This document shows positions 35,551-44,432 of a stretch of DNA of 64,000 bases, piece after piece (within the stretch, counting starts at the first letter, position 1; the number at the start of each line of letters is the position of its first letter). The notes under the pieces were generated by a model. It saw only the letters and a list, made by a program, of their open reading frames with translations. It had not been told where the DNA came from and did no database searches. The stretch lies in NCBI GenBank assembly GCA_944324675.1, contig CALUXE010000003.1, positions 149,089-213,088 of the forward strand, in the 5' to 3' direction. Source of the stretch: an uncultured Elusimicrobiales bacterium. GTDB taxonomy: Bacteria; Elusimicrobiota; Elusimicrobia; Elusimicrobiales; Elusimicrobiaceae. Position numbers and translations under genes: made by a program.

Positions 35551-35768
35551 GTCTGACGGATAGAAAAATCGGTTTATAAAGAGGATTCTCCTTTCTTTAT
35601 TTATTCAAAGACACATCTCCGCGCCGCTTGCCGAAAAAGGGCCGCTTAGGCAAATAAAAAACTCCGCTTTTTACAACAGTTCGCAAATATATTTGAATTT
35701 TCAAAAAAGTCTTAAAGTATAAAATATATAAATAATCTTTTTAATTGCGTCTAAATATGGGGGGTAAA

Positions 35769-35879
35769 ATGTTTTTGGCAAGGCGTCGGGCTTGTTGGAA
35801 GTGGATGCAAAGCGCGGCGCTGGCGGAGAAGCCGCGGAAAAGTAAAAATGCTTGCCTTTGGAGTAGCTCCAAGTATTAA
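35769..35879 (+). CDS. Possible 36-residue basic peptide
   Basis: ATG 35769 follows GGGGGGTAAA, an unusually strong ribosome site in a 370-base stretch without other genes. The frame stays open for 36 codons (MFLARRRACWKWMQSAALAE onward) to TAA 35877-35879. It is rich in Arg, Lys and Trp. It may be a small protein, a leader peptide of the DUF362 gene 43 bases downstream, or chance. The 35551-35768 stretch before it is A/T-rich and shows nothing else. Confidence 0.3.
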   Translation: MFLARRRACWKWMQSAALAEKPRKSKNACLWSSSKY

Positions 35880-35922
35880 AATATAAATAGCAGGGAATAT
35901 TTTAAGGGGAGGAGTTTTTTTG

Positions 35923-36918
35923 ATGAAGAACGTTAATAAAACGGCATTGTTTGTTCTTGGTGTATGTGCTTCTGCATTAGGCTGCGGCGGAACAGCGGCG
36001 AACAAGGCGGATAATCCCGCCGAACCTTTGCCCGGCAAACAGACTAAAGCGATAGTATACTTTACAGAGGACATCAGCCCCGAGGGGCTTGTAAAGATTT
36101 ACGATAAAGTTGGTGCCAACATTAAAGGCAAGACGGCGATAAAAATACACACCGGCGAGCCAAACGGGCCAAACATAATACCGCGTGATATGGTAAAGGC
36201 CTTGCAGGCGCATGTGCCCAACAGTAATTTGGTGGAAACGAACACTTATTATAAAGGTGCTCGGCATAACACAAAAGACCATTTGGAAACTATAAAGACC
36301 AACGGTTGGGATTTCTGCGAAGTTGACATAATGGACGCCGACGGTGCCGTTATGCTGCCTATAAATGGCGGCAAGCATTTTAAGGAAATGTCCGTCGGGA
36401 AGAATTTGCTCAACTATGATTCAATGATAGCCCTTACTCACTTTAAAGGGCATACCATGGGCGGATTCGGAGGCTCTTTAAAGAACATCTCCATAGGCTG
36501 CGCCGACGGTAAAATCGGCAAGAAAATGATGCACGAGAAAAGTATGCAGAGCAAAGACGAAAGTTGGAGCGTTTCGGGCGCCGCTTTTCAGGAAAATATG
36601 GTTGAAGGAGGCAAAGCGGTGACGGATTTCTTCGGCGATAATATAGTTTACATCAATGTGCTTAGGAATATGTCGGTAGACTGCGATTGCGCGGGCGTAA
36701 GCGCGGCGGAGCCCAAAACTCGCAATATAGGGATATTGGCTTCCACCGATATTTTGGCGGTGGATCAGGCTTCTGTCGATATGGTCTACGCTTTGCCCGA
36801 TGAAGAATCCCACGACTTAAAGGAACGTATAGAAAGCCGGGAAGGTTTAAGGCAGCTTAGCTATATGAAAGAACTCGGTATGGGCAATAATGAATACGAG
36901 CTTGTGAATATAGACTGA
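35923..36918 (+). CDS. DUF362 lipoprotein
   Basis: About 331 residues from ATG 35923 after GGGGAGGAG. The N-terminus is a lipoprotein-like signal (VCASALGCGG). The body is a DUF362 domain with KIHTGEPNGPNIIPRDMV, TNTYYKGARHNTKDH, LTHFKGHTMGGFGGSLKNIS and a Cys pair in SVDCDCAGVS. Some DUF362 proteins carry ferredoxin clusters; here no CxxCxxC is seen. Likely exported. The reaction is unknown. Confidence 0.85.
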   Translation: MKNVNKTALFVLGVCASALGCGGTAANKADNPAEPLPGKQTKAIVYFTEDISPEGLVKIYDKVGANIKGKTAIKIHTGEPNGPNIIPRDMVKALQAHVPNSNLVETNTYYKGARHNTKDHLETIKTNGWDFCEVDIMDADGAVMLPINGGKHFKEMSVGKNLLNYDSMIALTHFKGHTMGGFGGSLKNISIGCADGKIGKKMMHEKSMQSKDESWSVSGAAFQENMVEGGKAVTDFFGDNIVYINVLRNMSVDCDCAGVSAAEPKTRNIGILASTDILAVDQASVDMVYALPDEESHDLKERIESREGLRQLSYMKELGMGNNEYELVNID

Positions 36919-36940
36919 GAAGGGAATTGTTTCTCTGATA

Positions 36941-36969
36941 AGCGGGCCTTTGGAAGGCCCGCTTTTTTG
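36941..36969 (+). terminator. Terminator after the DUF362 gene
   Basis: AGCGGGCCTT / AAGGCCCGCT with a 3-base loop, then TTTTT. Confidence 0.9.
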
Positions 36970-38163
36970 TCAGAAAAGTTTATCAATACACAGGTAAAGC
37001 CCCAGCATATGAATATATTTATTTATATCGTAGCTGGATAGGGAAGCCTCCTCAAGAAAGCCCGTATCGGGGTAAAAATAGGCGTAATTCAGTCTTAAAG
37101 AGAAATCCTCAAAAGCGTAGGCGGCCGACAAATTTATTTCCGAACCTATATATTGATTAAAAGAATCTTTAAAAGAGGAAGAGTAGTAAAATATTTCGAA
37201 ATCCAAATTTAGGCGCGGCATCGCCTGGGGCGAAATATTCGCCCCGAAAGACAGCGCCTGTACCGCGTTGGAAAACAAATTTTGTCCGCCCGCTATGTCG
37301 CCGTAGATATTGTAAGCGGATATGGGGGTAAAGGGCTCGGAGGAGCTGTCGCTGGGGGAAGCGAAAGTCCAATTTAAATATAAGAGCGCGGATAAAGAAT
37401 CGGATGACAAATCCGCCTCGGAATTGACTCCAAGGAAATAGCCGTCGTACTCCTTTTTGAAGGTGTGGTTGAACATTTGATATTCTTCGCTGCCCGCGTT
37501 AAAAGCGAAATAGGCCGCCGCGCTTAGGCGCGAGGTGAGATTGACCTTCGCCCCAATTCCGAAAAGATAAAGCGTTTCTTCTTTGGGCAGCTGCGTGAAG
37601 TAAGAAAATAAGGAAACTTTCCAAAAGGCATAAGGGTAAATATCCAAATTAAATCCGCCGGTCAAATCTTCGGTCTTTCCTAAGATGATGTCATAAGAAA
37701 GAATATCGCCCCCGAAAGAAAACGCCGCTCCGTCGATATAAGAGGGAAAGGAAAAATCATAATTATCGTCCGGGCCGAAATATACGGCAAAATTGGTATC
37801 ACTGTCTGCGTAATACTGCCGCCCCAACTTTAAGGAATATTGGCCGAAATTCAAAAGCAAAAAAGCATTGGCGAAGGCGAGCTTTTGCTCTTCCTCAAAG
37901 GCCTTGGAGTAATAAGTTTTAAAATAAGGCTCCGCGTATAAGGCCGCGGGCAGAAGGTCAAAAGAGTATTGCAGCGGCGCGGTGACAAAAAGATATGCAA
38001 GAGAATAATTCTCCCCGTTATATATTGCCGATTTGTTGTTGGAGGCGGCCGCGTAAGATTGCAAAGACGGTTTGAAATCAAAATTGTTTACTGAAAACGA
38101 ATTCGCCGCAGTCAAAAACGCCGAAATAAAAGCGGCGGCCAAAAGGAACCGGTTAAAGGACAT
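36970..38163 (-). CDS. Porin-like outer-membrane protein, second paralogue
   Basis: 397 residues with a signal peptide (MSFNRFLLAAAFISAFLTAA). The chain is rich in Phe, Tyr, Ser and Asn with barrel-type strands. The block LKLGRQYYADSDTNFAVYFGP near residue 115 matches GRQFYGDEDSTVMYIGP of the gene at 34211, showing descent from one ancestor. The C-terminus is LCIDKLF, ending in Phe. The two copies face each other around the DUF362 lipoprotein gene. No ribosome site is evident. Confidence 0.8.
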   Translation of the reverse strand: MSFNRFLLAAAFISAFLTAANSFSVNNFDFKPSLQSYAAASNNKSAIYNGENYSLAYLFVTAPLQYSFDLLPAALYAEPYFKTYYSKAFEEEQKLAFANAFLLLNFGQYSLKLGRQYYADSDTNFAVYFGPDDNYDFSFPSYIDGAAFSFGGDILSYDIILGKTEDLTGGFNLDIYPYAFWKVSLFSYFTQLPKEETLYLFGIGAKVNLTSRLSAAAYFAFNAGSEEYQMFNHTFKKEYDGYFLGVNSEADLSSDSLSALLYLNWTFASPSDSSSEPFTPISAYNIYGDIAGGQNLFSNAVQALSFGANISPQAMPRLNLDFEIFYYSSSFKDSFNQYIGSEINLSAAYAFEDFSLRLNYAYFYPDTGFLEEASLSSYDINKYIHMLGLYLCIDKLF

Positions 38164-38504
38164 AAAATAAAAATCCGAAAATTTAATAACAAAAATATTT
38201 TAGATAAAAATAAGAAATAAATATGTAATCAAAAAATATTATAAAAATAAAAAATATCCATAAAAAGGGAATATATCGATAATATTTTTTAAAGTTATTA
38301 TTTTTAATCCGCTTGTGAACCGGCGATAAAGTGTATTTTAGGCTATTTTATATTTTTAATGTATGTAAAGCATAACTGTTAAAGCTCCCTATGAGTTGCG
38401 GTTGGCTTTTTTGAAGAGGATTTATCTTTTTTGGATATGATGTTTATTTTTTGATGAGATTTTTAATGATATTAATTCCATATAATTCTCACCCGCCCGA
38501 GCGG
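38164..38504. other. A/T-rich divergent intergenic stretch
   Basis: About 340 bases between the second porin-like gene and the promoter of the second pilin gene. It is strongly A/T-rich in the first half. I see no gene, RNA motif or long repeat. Confidence 0.5.
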
Positions 38505-38532
38505 TTGACTTGTTTTTTTTTTTTGATAAACT
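38505..38532 (+). promoter_or_regulatory. Promoter of the second pilin gene
   Basis: TTGACT (38505-38510), a 16-base spacer almost wholly T, and TAAACT (38527-38532). The 12-base T-run in the spacer could vary in length and shift promoter strength. Confidence 0.5.
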
Positions 38533-38568
38533 ACTCCTGTAATCCACCGAGGAGCAGGGGTATTTTTT

Positions 38569-39066
38569 ATGTCAAAGAAGAAAGGTTTTACTCTTATAGA
38601 GATGTTGGTAGTGGTGCTGATAATCGGGATAATTGCGGCGATAGCCTTCCCGCAGTATCAGAAGGCGGTTTTAAAAAGCCGTTTTGCTTTAGCGCAAATC
38701 ACTGCCCGTAATATGTATGACGCCCTGCAGAGTTATTATATGGCTAACGGGAAATATCCGGCCGAATTGAATGAATTGGATATTTCTTTTCCCGGGGGTA
38801 GTTATGTAAACGATGATACTCTATCTTTTAAAAAATATACTTGCACTTACTTCCCGATAGGGGCTCCTTCCGTTTTACCCTCGGTGTATTGCACGGTGCC
38901 TGTTTATGGGATAGGAATTCGCTATGCGTTGAGAGAGGACGGCAAATCCTATGTCAAATATTGTACCGCGCTTAATTCTTCCCAAATAGCTCAAAATCTT
39001 TGTCTTGATTTAGGCGGCAAGAATCCTTTTGATTCCGGCACAGGTTTAATCCATTATAAACTTTAG
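38569..39066 (+). CDS. Type IV pilin-like protein
   Basis: 165 residues with the leader MSKKKG, cleavage before FTLIEM, and the assembly helix LVVVLIIGIIAAIAFPQYQK. The head domain has YYMANGKYPAELNELDISFP and four cysteines in the C-terminal half (YTCTY, VYCTV, KYCTAL, LCLDLG), likely two disulfides. This matches the multi-copy pilin/pseudopilin families of Elusimicrobiota. It stands alone between terminator-less gaps, and no assembly gene is near. The upstream T-run promoter is noted separately. Confidence 0.9.
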   Translation: MSKKKGFTLIEMLVVVLIIGIIAAIAFPQYQKAVLKSRFALAQITARNMYDALQSYYMANGKYPAELNELDISFPGGSYVNDDTLSFKKYTCTYFPIGAPSVLPSVYCTVPVYGIGIRYALREDGKSYVKYCTALNSSQIAQNLCLDLGGKNPFDSGTGLIHYKL

Positions 39067-39318
39067 CGAAAGTTTTGCGTATTTTATCCGCCTATTTAGG
39101 TTTGTATGCGGATATGCCCATGGGGCTAAGTAAAGGAATTAACGCATATTAACTTATTGCGCTTAGGGGAAATAAGCTATGACGGGCTTCGCCCGGGCAA
39201 CCATTCCGCGGCGGGGCGCTTCTTGAAAAAATTTTCCTTCCAGTTAGTATTTGTATAAGACGGCCTGCCTTCGCGTAATGGGGGTCATAGGGTTGATAGC
39301 AGGATTATTTTATAGGTA
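39067..39318. other. Intergenic stretch before marR
   Basis: About 250 bases. It holds a loose hairpin (TATCCGC 39085-39091 / GCGGATA 39108-39114) and a tight one (CGGGCTTCGCCCG, 39183-39195) but no T-runs. A 15-codon frame at 39179-39226 has AGGGG ahead and could be chance. Nothing else is seen. Confidence 0.4.
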
Positions 39319-39340
39319 AATAATTTACATATCAATTATT
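39319..39340 (+). promoter_or_regulatory. Probable MarR operator
   Basis: Perfect inverted repeat AATAATT (39319-39325) / AATTATT (39334-39340) with an 8-base spacer, overlapping the -35 box of the marR promoter. Binding here would block RNA polymerase, as expected of an autoregulating MarR protein. Confidence 0.6.
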
Positions 39341-39352
39341 TTTTGTTACAAT
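39324..39352 (+). promoter_or_regulatory. Promoter of the marR efflux operon, leaderless
   Basis: TTTACA (39324-39329), a 17-base spacer and an extended -10 TG-T-TACAAT (39344-39352). The predicted +1, 39359, is the A of the marR ATG. Confidence 0.7.
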
Positions 39353-39358
39353 CCTTTT

Positions 39359-39859
39359 ATGGAAAAACATCTTGTAAGCAGGTTGATAAGAGCCAATAAG
39401 ACTTTGAGGCGTTCGCGCAACTCCTCGGAATTGTTGGTTCGGGCTACCGCTTTTTTGTATGCCAAGGCGGAAAAAATAACTAGCGGATTTTTTCTTTCCC
39501 GCGGCATAACGGCGGCGCAGTACAATGTTTTGGCTCTTTTGGCCGAAGAGGACAATCACATCAATCAGCTGACGATAAGCAAGAGGATGTTAGTTTCCCC
39601 CGGAAATATTACGCGTATTTTAGATAAGCTGGTATCTGCGGGGCTTATAAAGCGGGAGGAAGACCCCCGCGACCGCCGCCACAAATGCATATCCATTACG
39701 GCAAAGGGGAGGGCTCTTCACAGCAAGATAAAGCCCGCCTATCACGCGTTTATACGCCGTCTTACGGAGTGGATATCGGAGGAAGAACGAAAACAGATGG
39801 CGTATGTTATGATAGAATGGGCAAATAAATTGGACGGTTTTTCTTATGATAAAGCGTAA
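39359..39859 (+). CDS. MarR-family transcriptional regulator
   Basis: 166 residues with a winged helix-turn-helix: ITAAQYNVLALLAEEDN, the recognition region LTISKRMLVSPGNITRILDK, and the wing KREEDPRDRRHKCISITAKG. It is the first gene of an efflux operon and lies just downstream of an inverted repeat over its promoter, so it probably represses its own operon until a drug or phenolic ligand binds. The ligand is unknown. Its end overlaps the TolC gene by 14 bases. Confidence 0.92.
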   Translation: MEKHLVSRLIRANKTLRRSRNSSELLVRATAFLYAKAEKITSGFFLSRGITAAQYNVLALLAEEDNHINQLTISKRMLVSPGNITRILDKLVSAGLIKREEDPRDRRHKCISITAKGRALHSKIKPAYHAFIRRLTEWISEEERKQMAYVMIEWANKLDGFSYDKA

Positions 39860-41201
39860 ATTGATTTTTGTTTTATGTTTATTGTCGGCGGGTGTTTTAT
39901 CCGCGAAGGAATATTCCTTTGAGCAGGCCTATGACCGCGCTTTACAGACAAGCTACACCCTCTCTTCAGCCAAGCGGGAGCAGGAAATGTACCGTGCCCA
40001 GCTTAGCAGTGCGCGCGGCCTGTATTTGCCGCAAATAGGGGTAAAGGGCAGTTATACCGCGATTAACGATCCTATCTCGATAGATCTTAACGAAATTCGC
40101 AGCGCCATTCAGCCGCTGTATCCCGCGGGCGTAACTCTGCCGCCTTTTATGCTTAAGGTTCAAGACGAACAGTTTTTTCAGGCTCAGGCCTATGCGGCGT
40201 GGACGCTGTATTCGGGCGGGAAGATATCCTCCGCCAATAAGGCCGCGGGCGCCAATGTGGCGGGGGCCCAGGCCAAGCTGGATATGCTTAGCAATAATTT
40301 ATTGGTGGAACTTACCAATAAATATTTTGGCGCTTTATTGTCCGATAAGATGGTGGAAGTGCGGGAAAAGTTTTTACAAAACGCGCGCCAAAACGCCAAG
40401 GACGGCGCGGATATGTTCCGCGTTGGTATGATAGCCAAAGTGGAAAAAATGTCCGTCGACGTGCTTCTGGCTCAGGCGGAACGCGACTATGCTTCCAGCT
40501 TAAATGACGCTCAAATGGCGCAGTCTTTACTTAAAAGCCTGCTGAGGGAAAACGAGGATATAAAACTCGGATCCTCTTTATTTGTCGTCGCGACAGAAAA
40601 GCTTCCCACTCTGCGGGCATTGCAGGATATGGCTTTGGAGAATAATCCCTCGCTGGCTCTTTTGGATAGCAAAAAGGCATTGTCGGAGGCGAATGCAAAA
40701 GCCCAAAAATCCGGTTTTTTGCCTTCGGTATATTTGTTTGCCAATCGGGAACTCTACACTAACGATTTAACGGTTCTAGACCCCGATTACGCTTACGGCG
40801 TTGGCTTTGCCTGGAGCCTGTTTGAAGGCGGGCGTACGTATAATCAAACCAAAGCCGCAGAGGAGCAAACGCAGAGTATAATTGCCCTTAAACAGCAGCA
40901 GACTAAGGATATTCTGACCGCTTTGGAATATTATTACAAAAAAATGCAAAACGCGGAACAAAACTATCGGGCTTTGCAAGAGGAATTGGCTTTTACCGAA
41001 GAGTTTTACAAAACCAGGCGTTTGGGTTTTAGGACGGGCACCAGTACTTCTTTGGAAGTTAATATGGCAATGACGCAATGGCTTAAGACGCAGCTGGACA
41101 GCCTTAAAGCGCAGTATGATTTTGTTACTTCGCTGGCTATGCTGCTAAGTTTAAGCGGTCAGGCGGATTTGTTTGGCGAGTATGCCGAGCAGGCTTTGTA
41201 A
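39846..41201 (+). CDS. TolC-family outer-membrane efflux protein
   Basis: 451 residues with a signal peptide (MIKRKLIFVLCLLSAGVLSA). The two long helical-hairpin repeats of the OEP family are visible: ARGLYLPQIGVKGSYTAIND in the first and QKSGFLPSVYLFANRELYTN in the second, with LFEGGRTYNQTKAAEEQTQS. It forms the trimeric exit duct through the outer membrane. Its partner genes follow in the same operon. Confidence 0.93.
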   Translation: MIKRKLIFVLCLLSAGVLSAKEYSFEQAYDRALQTSYTLSSAKREQEMYRAQLSSARGLYLPQIGVKGSYTAINDPISIDLNEIRSAIQPLYPAGVTLPPFMLKVQDEQFFQAQAYAAWTLYSGGKISSANKAAGANVAGAQAKLDMLSNNLLVELTNKYFGALLSDKMVEVREKFLQNARQNAKDGADMFRVGMIAKVEKMSVDVLLAQAERDYASSLNDAQMAQSLLKSLLRENEDIKLGSSLFVVATEKLPTLRALQDMALENNPSLALLDSKKALSEANAKAQKSGFLPSVYLFANRELYTNDLTVLDPDYAYGVGFAWSLFEGGRTYNQTKAAEEQTQSIIALKQQQTKDILTALEYYYKKMQNAEQNYRALQEELAFTEEFYKTRRLGFRTGTSTSLEVNMAMTQWLKTQLDSLKAQYDFVTSLAMLLSLSGQADLFGEYAEQAL

Positions 41202-41210
41202 GGAGAAGAT

Positions 41211-41984
41211 ATGAACAGTAAAAAATGGTTGTTTGTCTTAGGCGGGGGTATAATAGCGGCGGCGGTATTGGCGGCGCTGCTGTGGCCTAAGGATATGTTT
41301 TTGCAGGGGGAAGTGGTGATAAGGCAGCTTAGCGTATCGCCCAGAATAGCGGGTCGCGTAGACCAAATTTTGGCGCGGGAAGGGGATATGGTCCGCAAAG
41401 GCGAGGTTGTGGCGACGCTTTACGCCCCAGATATGTTGGCTAAGGCCGCGCAGGCGCACGCGCCCAGAGAGCTGGCGCAAAAAAGTTATGCCCGAATGAA
41501 GGAGCTGTATGACGGCGGTGTAGTATCCGCCCAGAAGCTGGACGAAGCGCGTGCCAACGCGCAGAAAGCGATGGGCGCGGTAAACGAGGTGGAAAGTTTC
41601 GTAAACGAAATGAAATTGGTTTCCCCGGTAGACGGGGAAGTTTCTTCCGTAGTGCTGGAGCAGGGCGAATTGGCCGCGCCGGGCATAAGCGTGCTTACGG
41701 TGTTGGACACTTCCGACGTATGGGTTTCGTTTAACGTAAGGGAGGATTTGCTTTCCAATTTCGCTTTGCAGAAGGAAATTATGCTGACTTTTCCTTCCTT
41801 GGGCAAAGAGTATTATCCCTTTAGGGTGACCTATATTTCCAAACAGGGCGATTATGCCGTTTGGAGCGCCACCAAAACGAGGGGGGAATTTGACTTGAAA
41901 ACTTTTGAAGTCCGCGCCAAACCCCTCAACCCTATGCCCTCTTTGCGCCAAGGTATGACGGCGCTGATGAAAATTCCCTTATGA
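41211..41984 (+). CDS. HlyD-type membrane fusion protein
   Basis: 257 residues with an N-terminal membrane anchor (WLFVLGGGIIAAAVLAALLW). The lipoyl-like halves are VSPRIAGRVDQILAREGDMV and LVSPVDGEVSSVVLEQGELA, on either side of a short helical hairpin (SYARMKELYDGGVVSAQKLD). It bridges inner-membrane permease and TolC. Good ribosome site (AAGGAGAAG). The end overlaps the first permease gene (ATGA). Confidence 0.92.
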   Translation: MNSKKWLFVLGGGIIAAAVLAALLWPKDMFLQGEVVIRQLSVSPRIAGRVDQILAREGDMVRKGEVVATLYAPDMLAKAAQAHAPRELAQKSYARMKELYDGGVVSAQKLDEARANAQKAMGAVNEVESFVNEMKLVSPVDGEVSSVVLEQGELAAPGISVLTVLDTSDVWVSFNVREDLLSNFALQKEIMLTFPSLGKEYYPFRVTYISKQGDYAVWSATKTRGEFDLKTFEVRAKPLNPMPSLRQGMTALMKIPL

Positions 41985-43156
41985 AAAACCTTTGGCGGCG
42001 CATTATCCGTAGGGAAGGGGCGTTTCTTTTCAAACGCAAGAAAAGCTGCGGCTTTTTTATGTTCGTATATCCCTTTATCATAATGGGCCTTATACTTGCC
42101 ATATTTTCGGGCAAAGTATTGGATAAAATTCCGCTAGGAGTAGTGGACAATTCCTCGGGCTATTATTCCAGGGAATTGATGAGGACATTAAAAAGCAACA
42201 GATTTTTGTCGCCCCGTCCTTTCGCTACGGTCGCGGCCGCGCGCAAGGCTTTGGACCAGGGGCGGATATACGGAGTGGTGGCGGTAGACGAATCTTACGA
42301 TAAAGATTTATTAAAGAATACCGGCGCGAATATAAACGCGTGGATAAATAACGAATATTTGCTTGTGGGGGGCAATTTGACTAAAGGCTTAAACGCCGTA
42401 ATCGGGGCGCTGCAGGCCAAATACCAGCGCAGAAATCTTGCCGCTTTGGGGGTGCCTTCTTCGATGGGGGATTCTTTCGCTTCTCCGTTGCAGGTTAGCG
42501 AGAATATCCTTTATAATCCGGGGATGAATTACATTTATTTTCTTGGTTTGGGGCTTTTGCCCGCCGTACTTCAGCTTTTTGTTTGCATAAGCGTATGCTA
42601 CTCTTTGTTGTGGGACATAAAGACATATCACGCAAGACGATTAAGACGTGTTTTTGAAGATCGCCCCTACGGTGCATCCGCCGCGAGAATAACTTTTTAC
42701 GCGGTGGGATATTTTGCGGTTTTCGCCATAATGTTGGTTGGCATAATCGCTTTATTCCAAGTGCCTGTGGAAGGAAGTCTTTTCCGAGTTATGTGCGGCG
42801 GCGCGGCTTTTGTTTTTATGACGGCTTCCACGGGGCTTTTGTTTGCTGGCTTTACCAACAATTTGCGTTTTTGTTTAAGCATATGCGCCATTTATGCGGC
42901 GCCGGCATTTGCGTTTTACGGGGTATCTTTCCCTGTTCAGTCTATGCCGATACTGGCGCGGGCGTGGGCGGAGTTTTTACCCGGTACGCATTTAAACCGC
43001 ATTTTCGTAAACGAATTGCTGCGCGGCGTCAACGCGGCGGGCACTTGGCATGATATTTTGTTTATGACGGCTGTGGGGACGGTATGTTTTGTGCTGGGGG
43101 CCAAGGGTTATTCCCGTTGGGTAAAACAGAATAAATATTTGGGGCCAAAGTTATGA
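41981..43156 (+). CDS. ABC-2 type permease (first)
   Basis: 391 residues. One N-terminal membrane helix (GFFMFVYPFIIMGLILAIFS) is followed by a large periplasmic domain (about residues 45-175), then five further hydrophobic segments. This matches the YhhJ/YbhR-type ABC-2 family. It would export drugs or other hydrophobic compounds with the fusion protein and TolC. No ATP-binding gene is in the operon. It overlaps the next gene by 4 bases. Confidence 0.87.
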   Translation: MKNLWRRIIRREGAFLFKRKKSCGFFMFVYPFIIMGLILAIFSGKVLDKIPLGVVDNSSGYYSRELMRTLKSNRFLSPRPFATVAAARKALDQGRIYGVVAVDESYDKDLLKNTGANINAWINNEYLLVGGNLTKGLNAVIGALQAKYQRRNLAALGVPSSMGDSFASPLQVSENILYNPGMNYIYFLGLGLLPAVLQLFVCISVCYSLLWDIKTYHARRLRRVFEDRPYGASAARITFYAVGYFAVFAIMLVGIIALFQVPVEGSLFRVMCGGAAFVFMTASTGLLFAGFTNNLRFCLSICAIYAAPAFAFYGVSFPVQSMPILARAWAEFLPGTHLNRIFVNELLRGVNAAGTWHDILFMTAVGTVCFVLGAKGYSRWVKQNKYLGPKL

Positions 43157-44280
43157 TTGAGTTTATATTAAGGGAATTGAAGGCATTGCTTAAAGACGGC
43201 GGCTTTATCCTGCTGGCTTTTGGCGGGCCGCTGTTTTATTCGTTTTTTTATCCGTTTCCGTATGCCAGAGAAGTGGCGCGGCAAATACCGGTGGCGGTGG
43301 TGGATCAGGATAATTCCGCGCTTTCCCGCCAGCTGGTGCGCATGATGAGAGCGGAGGAAGAAATCGATCCCGTCGCCTATTCTTCGCTGTCCGAGGCTAA
43401 GAAAGCTTTGGACAGACGAGAAGTGTTTGCCGTAGTGTCGTTGGACGAGGATTTCGAGCGGGATATTCTAAAACAAGTACCCAAGCAGGTGCATATATAT
43501 ACCGACGCCAGCTATCCAGTTTACTATAAGCAGGCCACTACCGCATTGCAGAAAGCGATTAAAACGGTATCAGCCGGCGTTGAAATCAAAAAGTTGCAGT
43601 CGCTTGGCGCAAGTAAAGCCGCGCCGTTGCTGCGAAGCCCCATAAAAATGAATATCGTCAATTTGTACAACCCGTCGGGTTCTTACAGCAATTATGTGGT
43701 ACCGGCGGTTTTTGTGGCGTTGGTGCACCAAATTATGCTGATAGTAATAGGCTTGCGTGCGGGGACCATGTACGAACAAAAGAAAGAGTATTCCAAAAGA
43801 CTAAAGCCCTTTGGGATATGGCTGGGGAAAATGCTGTCGATGTTGCTTTTTATGGGGGGTTATTTTGTGTATTTGTTTATAATAATGTACCGTCTGTACG
43901 GCTTTAGCGGAGGGGAGAGGCTGTTCGAGTGGTTTTTGTTCTATATGATTTTTTCGGTAGCGACTATCGGGCTAGGCCTTACGATAGGCGGTTTGTTTAA
44001 AGAGAGGGAAACCCCGATAGTATTTATCGTGGTAACGTCTTTACCGCTGTTGTTTATGTCCGGGATTATTTGGCCTGTGTGGAAAATGCCTTTAGCGATA
44101 CAGGTCTTTAGGCTGTGTGTGCCTATTACATACGGCATTAACGGGGCGGTGCGTTTGTTTGTGATGAATGTCTCTTTAGGGGATATTTTACCTTATGTCT
44201 GCGGCTGCTCGGTATTGGCGATATTGTTTGGTTTTACGTCTTATTTGACGATAAAAAAGCGTTATCCTCTTGAGATATAG
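43153..44280 (+). CDS. ABC-2 type permease (second)
   Basis: 375 residues with the same layout as the gene before it: an N-terminal helix (GFILLAFGGPLFYSFFYPFP), a periplasmic domain (VAVVDQDNSALSRQLVRMMR) and five C-terminal membrane segments. The pair probably forms a heterodimeric membrane channel. It is the last gene of the marR operon and the last with the chromosomal style before the mobile region. No clear terminator follows within 100 bases. Confidence 0.87.
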   Translation: MIEFILRELKALLKDGGFILLAFGGPLFYSFFYPFPYAREVARQIPVAVVDQDNSALSRQLVRMMRAEEEIDPVAYSSLSEAKKALDRREVFAVVSLDEDFERDILKQVPKQVHIYTDASYPVYYKQATTALQKAIKTVSAGVEIKKLQSLGASKAAPLLRSPIKMNIVNLYNPSGSYSNYVVPAVFVALVHQIMLIVIGLRAGTMYEQKKEYSKRLKPFGIWLGKMLSMLLFMGGYFVYLFIIMYRLYGFSGGERLFEWFLFYMIFSVATIGLGLTIGGLFKERETPIVFIVVTSLPLLFMSGIIWPVWKMPLAIQVFRLCVPITYGINGAVRLFVMNVSLGDILPYVCGCSVLAILFGFTSYLTIKKRYPLEI

Positions 44281-44432
44281 AATAATAAGTATTGCGTGAA
44301 AAACTTTGAGAAAATAAGATTTTTAAGACCATTCTTCCTTCGTGCATAAAGTAATAGAACAGCAAACAAAATTGACGTTTAAATCGGAATAAACTTTATT
44401 TAATTTGGAGTGTCGTAAGTTTGGCCCCACTA

